Origin: Phyto melanocephala
Lineage: Eukaryota; Arthropoda; Insecta; Diptera; Rhinophoridae
Assembly (NCBI GenBank): GCA_941918925.1
Contig: OW799237.1
Span: 96,197,015 to 96,261,014, forward strand
Direction: 5' to 3'
DNA: 64,000 nucleotides
Each line of letters opens with the position of its first letter. Position 1 is the first letter of the stretch. The notes beneath the pieces were generated by a model. The model ran no database searches, was not told the DNA's origin, and worked only from the letters and a program-made list of their open reading frames with translations. Both the position numbers and the translations under genes were made by a program. Below, in pieces: positions 34,075 through 44,010 of the stretch.

Positions 34075-35222
34075 TTAAAGGAAAAGTTGATTTTCGGGAT
34101 TATTAGAAGAACGAAAAATTTTGACATCATCGGCATACATCAAAACTTTAGAGTGCTGAATAACTGAAGGTAGATCGTTTATGAATAAGGTAAATAAAAT
34201 AGGACCAAGGTGGCTACCTTGCGGAACACCAGAAGGAACTTTGATAGCATTAGACGTAGCACTTCCATACTTAACTTGTTGAGTTCTTAAAGACAAGTAT
34301 GATCTTAACCATTTTATTGTCATATCCGTAAATCCCATTAATGACAATTTGTTAAGCAAGAGATCATGGTTTACCTTATCAAAAGCTTTACTAAAATCTG
34401 TGTAGATAGCATCAGTTTGCATATTATTTATAAAACCATCATTTATTGTAGTTGCTAGCTCCAAAATATTAGTCGTTGTAGAGGGATGTTTACAAAAACC
34501 ATGTTGGAACGGTGACAAAATCGAAGAAATTTGATAGTATAAATTATCAGTTAAAATTTTTTCAAAAAGTTTGGGAATATCACTCAGCTTAGCAATGCCA
34601 CGATAATTTGATATCTCAATTTTGCTTCCATTTTTAAACAACGGAATTATATACGATAATTTCCAAATCAATGGTACGTATTCTAATTTAATGGATTTGT
34701 TAAAGATAGCAGTAAGCGGGTAACATAAATTTTCTGCACAATTTTTTAGAATGCAATTTGGTATTTCATATAGACCAGCATTAAACGAATTATTTAGTGA
34801 TAATAAATTTGAAAGTATGGTTTTATAAGTAATAAAAGAGAATTGTACACCAGATGATTGAGGTATATTAAATGGGTAAGATGTTATGTAATTATATATT
34901 TTTTTAAAGTAGGTAGTTGAAAAAAAAATCAGCAAACAAATTGGAAATAGAAACGTCATCATCAGCGTCATTAGATCCATATTTATGATATTTAGGATTA
35001 ACGCATAATCGCCGTTTAGAGTTCACAAATTTATAAAACGATTTAGGATTTGATCTCATTTTCGATTTCGTACGGATTATATAGTTGTCGTTTGCAGATT
35101 TATTTGCCAAATTGTAGTAAGAACGAGCAATACAGTATTTAGTATATTCTACAGATGATCCGGTCCTTTCAAGTGTTTCTTTATTTAAACCGTTTTTGAA
35201 AAACCCCAAAAAAAAACCGTCA
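34075..35222 (-). pseudogene. non-LTR reverse transcriptase core, frameshifted
   Basis: Two overlapping minus-strand ORFs (35245-34904 and 34980-34075) are one reading frame broken by a frameshift near 34930 within an A/T-run. The first holds VEYTKYCIARSYYNLANKSA and SNPKSFYKFVNSKRR; the second holds the RT motifs: NYRGIAKLSDIPKLFEKIL, QHGF, IYTDFSKAFDKVNH (catalytic Asp), SGVPQGSHLGPILFTLFIND and MYADDVKIF (the YADD box). All catalytic Asp residues are intact, so decay is recent. The frameshift and lack of an endonuclease make it inactive. Confidence 0.9.
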
Positions 35223-35620
35223 AATCTGACCAACGCACTGGCCAATTAATTTCCGAATTTCTGGAAATTATTCACTATCCAAAATTTGATTTTAAAATGA
35301 TATTGTGTCTCAAGCAGTGTTGGCAGTGGATCTGCACTGTTTAAACCACATATCTGGTCTGTTTCCAAGAGCAGAATGTATAAAATTTTCTGTCATAACA
35401 GATACCGCTATCCATTTGCGGTTACAGTACATCCATATTTATTTTCGAAGAAATAAGGCTCAATTATATTTTCAGATATAATGCCACACCATAGCGTATA
35501 CCCACTGGGATGCAACTGGCATTAATAAATTGCCTCTGGATTTACAAAACCTACAGTTCTGCTTACTAAAAAAGTCATTTCAATTAAAATAACTTGCAAC
35601 ACTACATAGTCTGACTTTCA
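35223..35620 (-). pseudogene. mariner transposase relic, upstream side of the split copy
   Basis: On the minus strand near 35350-35225 the sequence aligns with the relic at 52650-52800: the shared run CTGGCYARTTAATTTCCGAA and the WF...DTI block are visible. It keeps fragments of the WFQQDGATTHSARDTM region with stops. Together with 32924-33196 it forms the target into which the retrotransposon inserted. Confidence 0.55.
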
Positions 35621-37429
35621 ATAATGTTGAATTCATTTCTGGCCAATTGTTTAAGTTTAACAATTTTAATAATTTTTAAATATAAATATTGCAACGGCAA
35701 CGGCAACGGCAATATTACAAATTAGTGACAATTTTTTTAAACATAGCTGCGAAATGATTTTGAAGAGTTCTTAATATACAAAAAAGTGTTGACCCATGAC
35801 TAAATCTTTATGCACTCACCTAAAAATTATAATATCCTTCTTACTATTTTAGTAAACTGAAAGGTCGAGCATGTCTAATTATAGTTTCTAGCCATTATGT
35901 TTCAAACTAATCTTCTAAGCATTTATTAAAATTTTGTATCCTTTTCAAAAACGTTTAAATTAATTTCTCTACTCTGAGCTGGCCTTCAAAGATAATTATT
36001 TTTTAATGGTTTCTCTTACCTTCTTCGTCTAACAAATAATTCAATAATTCACCATTAAAACGTGAAAACACAAGCACTAACACACATACAAATGAAAAAC
36101 ATTCATTAATGCGATTTTAAACACATTTTTGAAACAGAATAAAGAAACAGCAACCAACCCCCTCTAATTTAAAATTTACAAATTATTGGTTTGAAATGAC
36201 TGTCTGTCTGTCTGTCTGTGTGTTTGTATTGTTGTTAATTGTTGGCAACTTTGTTTAAGCAGTACAACAACAATGCGAGATATATTTTATGCGCACGTGA
36301 AAATATTTTAATGTCCATAAAATTAAACGTTTCTAATTGTTTTTAATTAATTTTTTTTTGTCATATTCTTCTCATTCTTCTTTCTCTTGCTTCAGTTTTA
36401 ATTTTGTTGTATATACAGCTAAAAACATTTTTATATGAAAGTTCATTCCACTAAGCGTTTTTAGCTACAGTTTACGATGAGTAATAAATACAATTTCTTG
36501 AAGCTCAACTAAAGACATGGAAGAAATAAAACTGTATTTTCCCGATTAATTAAAAATATATAGAAACGAACAAACACATACAGGCAAAGACAGCCACAGA
36601 AGGAGGAAGAAACAACAAAAATCATCAACATGGTTGTGCTGGCGTCTATAACAAGTGTTGCCAGTATAAAATTTCATTTTAAACTTTATGATGCTTGTTG
36701 TGCTGTTATGGTTTTATACTGGGGTATCCTTGTATGTGTGTTTGTGTACATATATATTTGATTTAAATTCAATATGCCACTTTGCTCTGTTGTATTTCTC
36801 TCAATAAGATTTATAGTTCTAAACTCAATTTTTCATTTCATTTTTGATTTTTTTTTTCATTTGGGGTGGTTGTAAAATATTATTTATGTTTTAAGCAATT
36901 AAAATTTTTCTTAATATTTCACTAATTTGTAAGTATTGTTCAGTATAAATGTATTAGGTAAGTCATAAATATTGGAAGTAGAAATGCTATACATAAATAT
37001 GCCCTGGTTTATTAGCCAAATTATTTATATAGACTTAATAATATTGAAATTTGTTGCCACATAAACTTTTCTAAAAGCAGTAACATTTAGGGAATTATTG
37101 AGTTTATTTTATTTTGTTACCCTCTTTGGAAATTTGATGGAATGAAAAAAAAATAGATAATAAAAAAAAACAAATATAATGGGTAAATGCTAGAGAATGT
37201 GCTGCAGTTAATCTCTATGTTTATTTTTATTATTTTACTTTACTGTCGTTTTATTGATATTGGTATACCTACAAATGAGGGCGTTCTGCTCAAGATTTGA
37301 TTTTTAATTTTAACATTAAATGTAATACGTATGCACACTGTTTCTTCCATTATATGTTAAATATATTTTAAAGTTACAATATTTATGTATAAAATTTATT
37401 AAATCATAAAACTTTTATTGTGTTTTCAG
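35621..37429 (+). other. end of 5.4-kb intron, simple repeats only
   Basis: A (GGCAAC)n run at about 35692-35712, a (TGTC)n run near 36199-36222, and otherwise AT-rich unassigned sequence. Acceptor TGTTTTCAG ends at 37429. Confidence 0.5.
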
Positions 37430-37501
37430 CAATGTGGAATGAAGGAAAAATCAAACGGAAAGCATATAAATGATGTCTACAGTAATGACAATATAGTCTG
37501 A
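37430..37501 (+). CDS. Sema2b: last coding exon of the class 2 semaphorin
   Basis: Encodes the final 23 residues, QCGMKEKSNGKHINDVYSND then NIV, and a TGA stop (37499-37501). The tail is short and hydrophilic with no membrane segment or GPI signal, consistent with a secreted class 2 semaphorin. It does not resemble the Sema2a tail as I remember it, which supports Sema2b. The exon continues 7 nt past the stop to a GTAAGT donor at 37509, suggesting a 3'UTR intron; in fly genes stop-proximal 3'UTR introns occur but are uncommon. Confidence 0.85.
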   Translation, partial: QCGMKEKSNGKHINDVYSNDNIV

Positions 37502-37603
37502 CCACATGGTAAGTTTAAATTGTAATAGAACTAAAAAAGCCGAGAAGAACGAAATATATTAGCTAACCTTAATATAATCATATTAAGGAGGTTCTTACAA
37601 GAC

Positions 37604-38472
37604 TAGGGTGATCGACTCGGTTTTACAACCGGTGGACCCCGGTTTTTTTCCACTGGCGGTTTTTTCTAAATGTTGATTTTTAGAATATCGAGTATACCGG
37701 TTTTTTTATCCGAAAATGATGGTTTTTTATTTTTTAAGTTTATTTTCATATATTTTTGTAACCAATCGTACAATGTATATTTAGTACACGAAAAGTAGTT
37801 ACAATAAAGAAAAACCAATAATCTCTTCTTCCAGATCCCAATTTTAATTAATGGCATTGAGTTTCTGTTAACTTAAATTTCAATTAAACCATTGAACAAA
37901 CTAGTTTATGCATACATTTGTATATCTGGCAGGGTTATAAGAAAGAATTTTTGAAATTAAATTTTAAAGATTTTCTCACTAGCCCTTAAAATGTATTTCA
38001 AATTACAGAAATCATTCCAAACAAAACACGTTTGTGCATAATAGTTCAAAACATCTATTTAACATTTAAAAAATATACAGAAGGAGATACAAAAATTATA
38101 ACAGCCTTATAAGAAGTCTTATTTATTTATGTATTAATTTATTGTATTTATTTATTTTACTTGTAAAGAGTACCTTTTGTCCTTAAATTCAACTAATTAA
38201 AACAAAATTATTCATTCACGTCAGTTATTGCGTTATTGTGTAATTGTGTAGCGAAACGTATATAAACTGTAAAAATTTAATATTTAAATATAATTTTTAT
38301 TATAATCTTTTTTTACAATATTTTTTTTTTTAAATATTATATTTTATATATTCGAACCGGTTAACCGGTTTTTGCTCAATTTTCAAAATAGCAACCGGTT
38401 TTTTTTTAAATTCTATATTTCAAACTATTTGAAAACCGGTTTCAAAAAAAAGTCGAATAATCGATCACCTTA
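37604..38472. mobile_element. hAT-type non-autonomous element with 8-bp duplication
   Basis: TAGGGTGATCGACTCGG at the left and AATCGATCACCTTA at the right are inverted (TAGGGTGATCGA against TAAGGTGATCGA). The 8-mer TACAAGAC sits directly outside both ends (37596-37603 and 38473-38480), the target-duplication length of hAT elements. Inside, the motif ACCGGTTTTTT recurs at both ends in both orientations, including AACCGGTTAACCGGTT near 38357. No transposase. Confidence 0.85.
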
Positions 38473-38480
38473 TACAAGAC

Positions 38481-39636
38481 CTTTTTCGATTTTTTTAAAA
38501 CTAAGAGCCCACTGTTAATTTCTCAAGTGGCATTGATGTAGACATATGTCTAAAGTTTTAATATTAAAAAATTATAGTAAGATACATACATAAATAAGAA
38601 TTTATGGTAAAATTTTAAAATACAAATTAAACGGTATTTGAACTGATGCAACAAAAACATTAATATAAAATTACAATCATTCCGATTGAAATGTGTGACA
38701 GGCCTGATTAATATTTTCAAGATTTTTTAAAAGTCGTTGATGGGTTGGCAAAATTGTGTTATTAGCAATAAGCTTTTAAATTACTTTGTACATATTACGC
38801 TACCAATTATTACTGAAATTCACTTTTCACTTATTGTCTGTACTCTAAAGGTTGCTAAGCCCATGTATTCCATTAGCGCACCCATCATATTTTAGTTGTT
38901 TTCGTCCTTATTAGCTACTGTTGTACTACAAAATAAAAACTCGCAGGAATCATTAATCTTTTATTTAGGAAGTTTTAATAATGTCAACAAAACTATTTTA
39001 AAATTTTGATTTTATTTTATTGTTGAACGTTATTTTTTTAAGGTCAATGATCTATAGAGGGGACCTTGGTCTCATACAGGCAAATATATTAATGTAGCAT
39101 TTTTAAATATTGGATCGTAGATTCCGAACATATGAAAAACTTAAAAAGGCAACCATGCCTTCGCCAAAAAAAATGTTTTTGATCCTTTGCAAAAATTCTG
39201 TAGATTAGAAAGAGTACAGTAGAAGCCCGATAATTCATCCTTAGTAATTTATAATATATATCTGGCCCCAAGCAAAAAACAAGTTAAAACTCAAAACTCG
39301 GTTAAATCATTGATAAGCATTTTATTCAAACCATTATTACAACTTACTGTTAGTTAAAGGTAGGATTTTTTTGTGTCAGATAAATAACCTTGTTTTATTG
39401 CAACTTCGATTTTTAATTGCAATTTTTTTAATTAATTAGTAATAATATTTTATGTATAAAAATATAATAAATGAAGTCTGTATAATGCAAAGCTCCTTAT
39501 CGGTCCAACAAAATCCTGCCTTTAAGTTAAGGTAAGTTGTAATAATGGCCATTACTCTGGTTAATCTCTTAAAAATCACAACTGGCTGTTGATCAAAGAT
39601 AAAATATTAAAAAGTTGTAAATAGGTAGTCATAGTT
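38481..39636 (+). other. putative 3'UTR intron, unassigned
   Basis: AT-rich sequence between the hAT-type element and the next repeat copy. ORF 39089-39271 has no recognisable relation. Confidence 0.4.
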
Positions 39637-40720
39637 TTCTTTTTATACCCATCACAGGTGGACGTTAAAGGCATATATAAGTCTTTTATTCAGTTTGAAT
39701 TTCTAAAAAATTCTTTTCCTACCCCACAGGAAATAAATATCCTGAATCCTTATATATGGTAGGTAGGTAGGTCCGCCTAAGCTTTAAATCAACTTTTGAA
39801 GCTCGCATATATCCCACGAACCCGTATATACAATCAACTTATAAGAAGTGCTTTCCACAATTTTGGTAATAAAACCCAGCACAGTCTCCAGATTAGTTTT
39901 CAAGATGTGAATAAATAAATACGACTTCCTCTGTTTTTTCTTACTTTTTTACTATAAAAAACATCTTTTTTCAGCCCAAAATTAATTTATAGACACGTTG
40001 GTTGCTACATTTAGTTGCACTATGTTAATCAAGATATTCAAAAAAATTTGTGGACAAGTCATCAAAGTTATAGGCAAACATTTTTTTGAAAATATATGCA
40101 TGTTTTTTTTAAATATATAAAGTTAATCAAGCTTCTAATAAAATTTTCGACACCATATAGAAGTCAAATTATAAGTAATAGACTCGGAAATCTTTCTGAG
40201 AAAAACTCACTTATCGGTTTGAAACAAACTGAGTTATACACATCAAATTACAACTGCTTCGACATTTTTCCTTAAGTTTTCAAAAGAAAATTTAGATTTT
40301 CAGCTTCTAGACAACCGACGTAGTTAATACGGATATCGAATGAACGATATCAAATGACGCCTGCCACTATAAAATTACGTATATTAAATTTATATATTGG
40401 CCCAATCTAGTTTATTATACAAATTTACCCACTACAAGCCCCTCATTGTTGGATAAAAAAATGGCGTCTAAAACAAAATATTGGAATTTTTTGTAACCCC
40501 ACCAATATGAGTACACATAAAAGGGCTTAACTAGTAGAATATCGTTAACTATATCAAAATTTCGAAATCAAATATGGCATCGAAAATTATATGAAAAAAA
40601 ATGTCGCATAATGTTAAATTTGAAATCTTTTCTACCCTACGGTCATTATAGCTATGTATTATTAGATTTGTCTTGGCTGAATAAAGCACTCCTAGTTGCT
40701 TCTATTTTTTTTTAAATTAG
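39637..40720 (+). mobile_element. decayed copy of the mini-me-like repeat family
   Basis: The head TTTTTATACCCATCACAG-GTG and the tail (ACCCTACGGTCATTATAGCT, then TTGTCTTGGCTGAATAAAGC, ACTCCTAGTTGCTT) are worn forms of the family ends (ATTCGGCTTGGCCGAATATA-type hairpin, then CACTCTTACTTG). The body shares blocks with 23930-24665. It also has a GGTAGGTAGGTAGG run at 39759. Confidence 0.6.
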
Positions 40721-41097
40721 AGATCAATATTTCTAAACGATGATGTCAAGTAAGAATACTTATAATAAACATTCGCATTATCAGCGTTACAAAAGCATAG
40801 ACGCATTTTGTAAAGTTATATATTAATAAGCTGGCTTATATCTTATTTTCACCTCGTTCAACCGATATGGCAATTGCAGAAAATCGGCATTCGTCTGTTA
40901 ATGCAATGATGTACTTATAAAAACTTAAAAATTAAAATATTTTTTTTATTAAAATCTCTTATATTATCTGATCTTATCTTATCTTATCTAGTCTTATATT
41001 ATCTCTTTTAAATATACATATATTACACATAATTAATCATTTTGTATTATACAAGTTCTTATATAATAATTCTTTTTCTTTTCAACTCTCTTTACAG

Positions 41098-42330
41098 AAA
41101 AACGAAATATTTACTAAAGACTGACCTTTTTAAGCTTTTAAACGACAATATTTTCAATATAATTTTTTGAATTTGTATTAAAAATTATTTTGCAAAACTT
41201 AAAAAATAAATCTCAACTTTTTGGTTAAACACACACTTCTAACGATACACCACAGCAGCAGCATTGAGGTAGCGGTAAAAATGTGAATGATACAAAAACT
41301 ATTACAAGGATTATTAAGAAAAATTTGCAAATTTATACATAAATACCAAATAAAAGGTTAAGATTTTTCTTTACTTTTATTATGGCTTTTGGCAACAGAA
41401 ACAGAATACAGCAAAATGATTAAAAAGAAGAAGAAAAAAATTAAAAGGAAACCAACTGAAACAGTTAAATACACCTACAAACTATAAGTTACAGAAAAGT
41501 TACTAAATAAATGAAAAAATCCTGCCACAGACATTAAAGTGAAATAAAACATAAAACAAAATATATAAAAAAAGAAAAAAAACAAAAATACGACAGAAAT
41601 GAATATAAAATGGATTTTAAAAAAGAAGCAGATTTTAATGAAAAAGAAAACTATAAACCAGAAAACAGAAATGCAATGGTTTTTAAACGAAAATTATAAC
41701 ACAAACAAATAAATAAAGAGCAGAGAATATAAAACAGCAACAACCAGTTATAGTTTTTTAATTAAATTCAAAATATGCAATAAAATTATTGAAAAAAAAA
41801 TTACTCAATTTGAAACCTTGTAAAAATAGAAAAATTTTTTTTGTTAAAACTTACATAAACCACCTAAAAACACCAAGAAAAAAATGAAAAAAAATAACGC
41901 AACAATATTTAAAAAATTATTTTTAAAGTTTTTGTATTTTCTTTGTTTAAACATTTTATTAATATTTTGTTAAAACATTTTCTAATGTTTTTTAATTAAA
42001 AAGAGAAAGTTAAGCAAACTATAAGAATGGACCCATTTTTATTAAAAAAAATAATGAAAAATATAAAAATTTAAAAACCACATGTTTTTTAATTAAAACT
42101 ATTTTATTTCTTAATTTTTATTCTGAATTTTATTTTATTGTATAATTTTAAGAGAAAGAAAGTTTAAATTTTGAATACACCGTGTTCCACTGTTATAAGG
42201 AGATTGCAATTTTTTACTCACTTTTTTAATAGAGAATTTATTTAAAATTTTTTATAAAAGAAATTTTTTTCAAGAATAATATTTAATAATTTTTGTAAAT
42301 ATTAAAACTATAAAGAATTTTTTTAAATGT
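41098..42330 (+). other. Sema2b: possible 3'UTR exon of Sema2b
   Basis: A polypyrimidine tract and TTTACAG (41091-41097) form a good acceptor for the donor at 37509. The sequence that follows becomes extremely A-rich on the plus strand, with AATAAA signals near 41506 and 41712, typical of fly 3'UTRs. No ORF. The real end of the transcript cannot be fixed from sequence; A-rich plus-strand sequence also appears at 44160-45000 and 54000-54690. Confidence 0.4.
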
Positions 42331-42612
42331 TACGAATTAACAAGGTCTGCGATAATTTTCAACAAAAAAAAAATATATAAAAGAAAATGTAATTATGTGA
42401 GGTATTGCGGCAGTACGATATGATATGTTAATACTATTTGTGAATTTTCCATATACAAAAATTTTTCAAAATTCAAATAATAACAGAATCTTTATCTTAT
42501 GATGAGAAACAATTTTAAAAACTGTTCAACGAAATATTAAACTTTTTTGAGTATATGAAAACTCACACAGTTATGACGTTAGTCGAAATTCTTTGAACTT
42601 CGCAATAGACTT

Positions 42613-43076
42613 GTTTCTATTTCTTAACCGAAGGTCACACACGACGATTTTAATTGCCCAACTTTTTCAATATTTTCTTTTGAACTTGCTTTTATGTTCA
42701 CACACGACAATTTCTTTGGCGATTTTTTTGTTGTGTTTAGCTTTTATTTTCTTACAATTTGTCATTTGTGCTTTGGCACATACATTAAATAACATAATTA
42801 GTTTTAATTGACGCTTTTAATTGAAATGTTTTCACTAAAACATTTCTTTTTATTTGTTAAAATTTTAAACGTTTAATAAGGTTTTTAATTCATATTTGAA
42901 ATTACTTACACACCAAGAAGCGAAACACCGAATGAAGAGAAATGTCAAATAATCAACAAAAAAAAATTGCTTTAAATAGCCTGCGATTATCTTTCCCTTT
43001 TTGTTTTCCTCACCTAGAACTGTAAAAAACATCTATTAACTCAAGAATTGGCGAACTAAAATCCTCGCGTGTGACC
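42613..43076. mobile_element. MITE with GGTCACAC inverted ends
   Basis: GGTCACACACGACGATTTTA (from 42633) is inverted at AAATCCTCGCGTGTGACC (ending 43076). A related TTCACACACGACAATTTC lies at 42697. The 8-mer ATAGACTT occurs at 42605-42612 and directly after the right end at 43077-43084, which looks like a hAT-length target duplication, although the left copy is 20 bp outside the visible inverted repeat. The ORF 42593-42811 lies across it and is not a gene. Confidence 0.6.
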
Positions 43077-43337
43077 ATAGACTTACGGCTGCAAATGATG
43101 TACAAAAAAGTACAAGGTGACCATATTAATAATATTTGTTACAACTAGTGAAATTTTTTTTTGAAAGTAAATAGATTTGCTCCTTTTTTGCACAAAGAGT
43201 AAGCAACTTTATCAACTGTAATAAATGTGATTTGTTCGCCCTTATTGTGGTTCATACCACGAATTTACTCAACGAATTTTTGCCGACTAATTCGTCGTGT
43301 TGGACGAAACTTGTCGTTCATGGCAGTTGTGCATTTA

Positions 43338-44010
43338 CACCCCTTTCAGACTAGGCAAGTCACTTGCGCAAGTTAGTTTTTTATTATTTTTTTTTTTTTT
43401 TTCTTTGAACTTGCTTTCACGTTCAGACTCAGCAATTAACTTGCCCAAGTTTCGTTCTCTTTTACTTATTATACTCTTCACACAGTGAAAAAGGGTATAT
43501 AGAGGTTTGTCATTCCGTTTGAAATTTCTACTATTATCAATTATCTACACATATGTACATGCAAACGTGGTATACGGGTTAGAGTGAGCCAAAAGATTTT
43601 TTTTATTTTATATATTCTTCAGATTTTTATTGTTTTAATTTTAATTTATCTTTTAATTTTTTTTTTTTAAACACATAAGTAAACTAAATTTATAATATTA
43701 CAATGGGATGTTTTTATATATGTATGTTTTTTATATGTATGTACGTATTTCATATGAGATAAATGGTGATATAAACAATTGTTGTTGCATGACTACACGT
43801 TGTGAAGGGTATATAAGATTCGGCATGGCCGAATATAGCACTCTTGTTTGTTTTTGGTTTCTCAACAAAAACTTGCTCGTGCTTGCCGAGTACAGGTACT
43901 CAAATATGAACAAGTTTCTTCCTCTTTACCCGACCTTACCCCTTTTGTCTATAAACACAAAACTTGCGCAAGTCTCTTGCGCAAGTGACTTGCCTAGTCA
44001 GAAAGGGGTG
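43338..44010. mobile_element. MITE with CACCCCTTTC inverted ends and TTA duplication
   Basis: CACCCCTTTCAGACTAGGCA at 43338 is mirrored by TGCCTAGTCAGAAAGGGGTG ending at 44010, and pairing continues through AGTCACTTGCGCAAG. TTA lies on both sides (43335-43337, 44011-44013); a 3-bp TTA target fits PIF/Harbinger-type elements, though the CAC start would also suit CACTA elements. A mini-me-like copy is nested inside, so the original MITE was about 280 bp. Confidence 0.8.
43466..43857 (+). mobile_element. short mini-me-like copy, nested
   Basis: The head TTATTATACTCTTCACACAG with GTGAAAAAGGGTATATAG and TTTGTCATTCCGTTTG, and the tail GTGAAGGGTATATAAGATTC with GGCATGGCCGAATATAGCAC and TCTTGTTTG, match the family ends. 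The (GTCY)n block has been deleted. The tail shares GACTACACGTTGTGAAGGGT with the copy at 48855-49520, so these two are close relatives. Confidence 0.8.

Larger units (their letters stand above)
33197..35222 (-). mobile_element. 5'-truncated non-LTR retrotransposon (jockey/CR1-like)
   Basis: On the minus strand the element reads reverse transcriptase, then a C-terminal domain, then a 3' tail of (AAAT)n at 33197-33222. It starts abruptly inside the linker before the RT, with no endonuclease or ORF1, as expected for a 5' truncation during target-primed insertion. The flanks on both sides are mariner transposase sequence, so the insertion point is well bounded on the right near 35222. A plus-strand reading has no coding sense. 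Confidence 0.85.
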
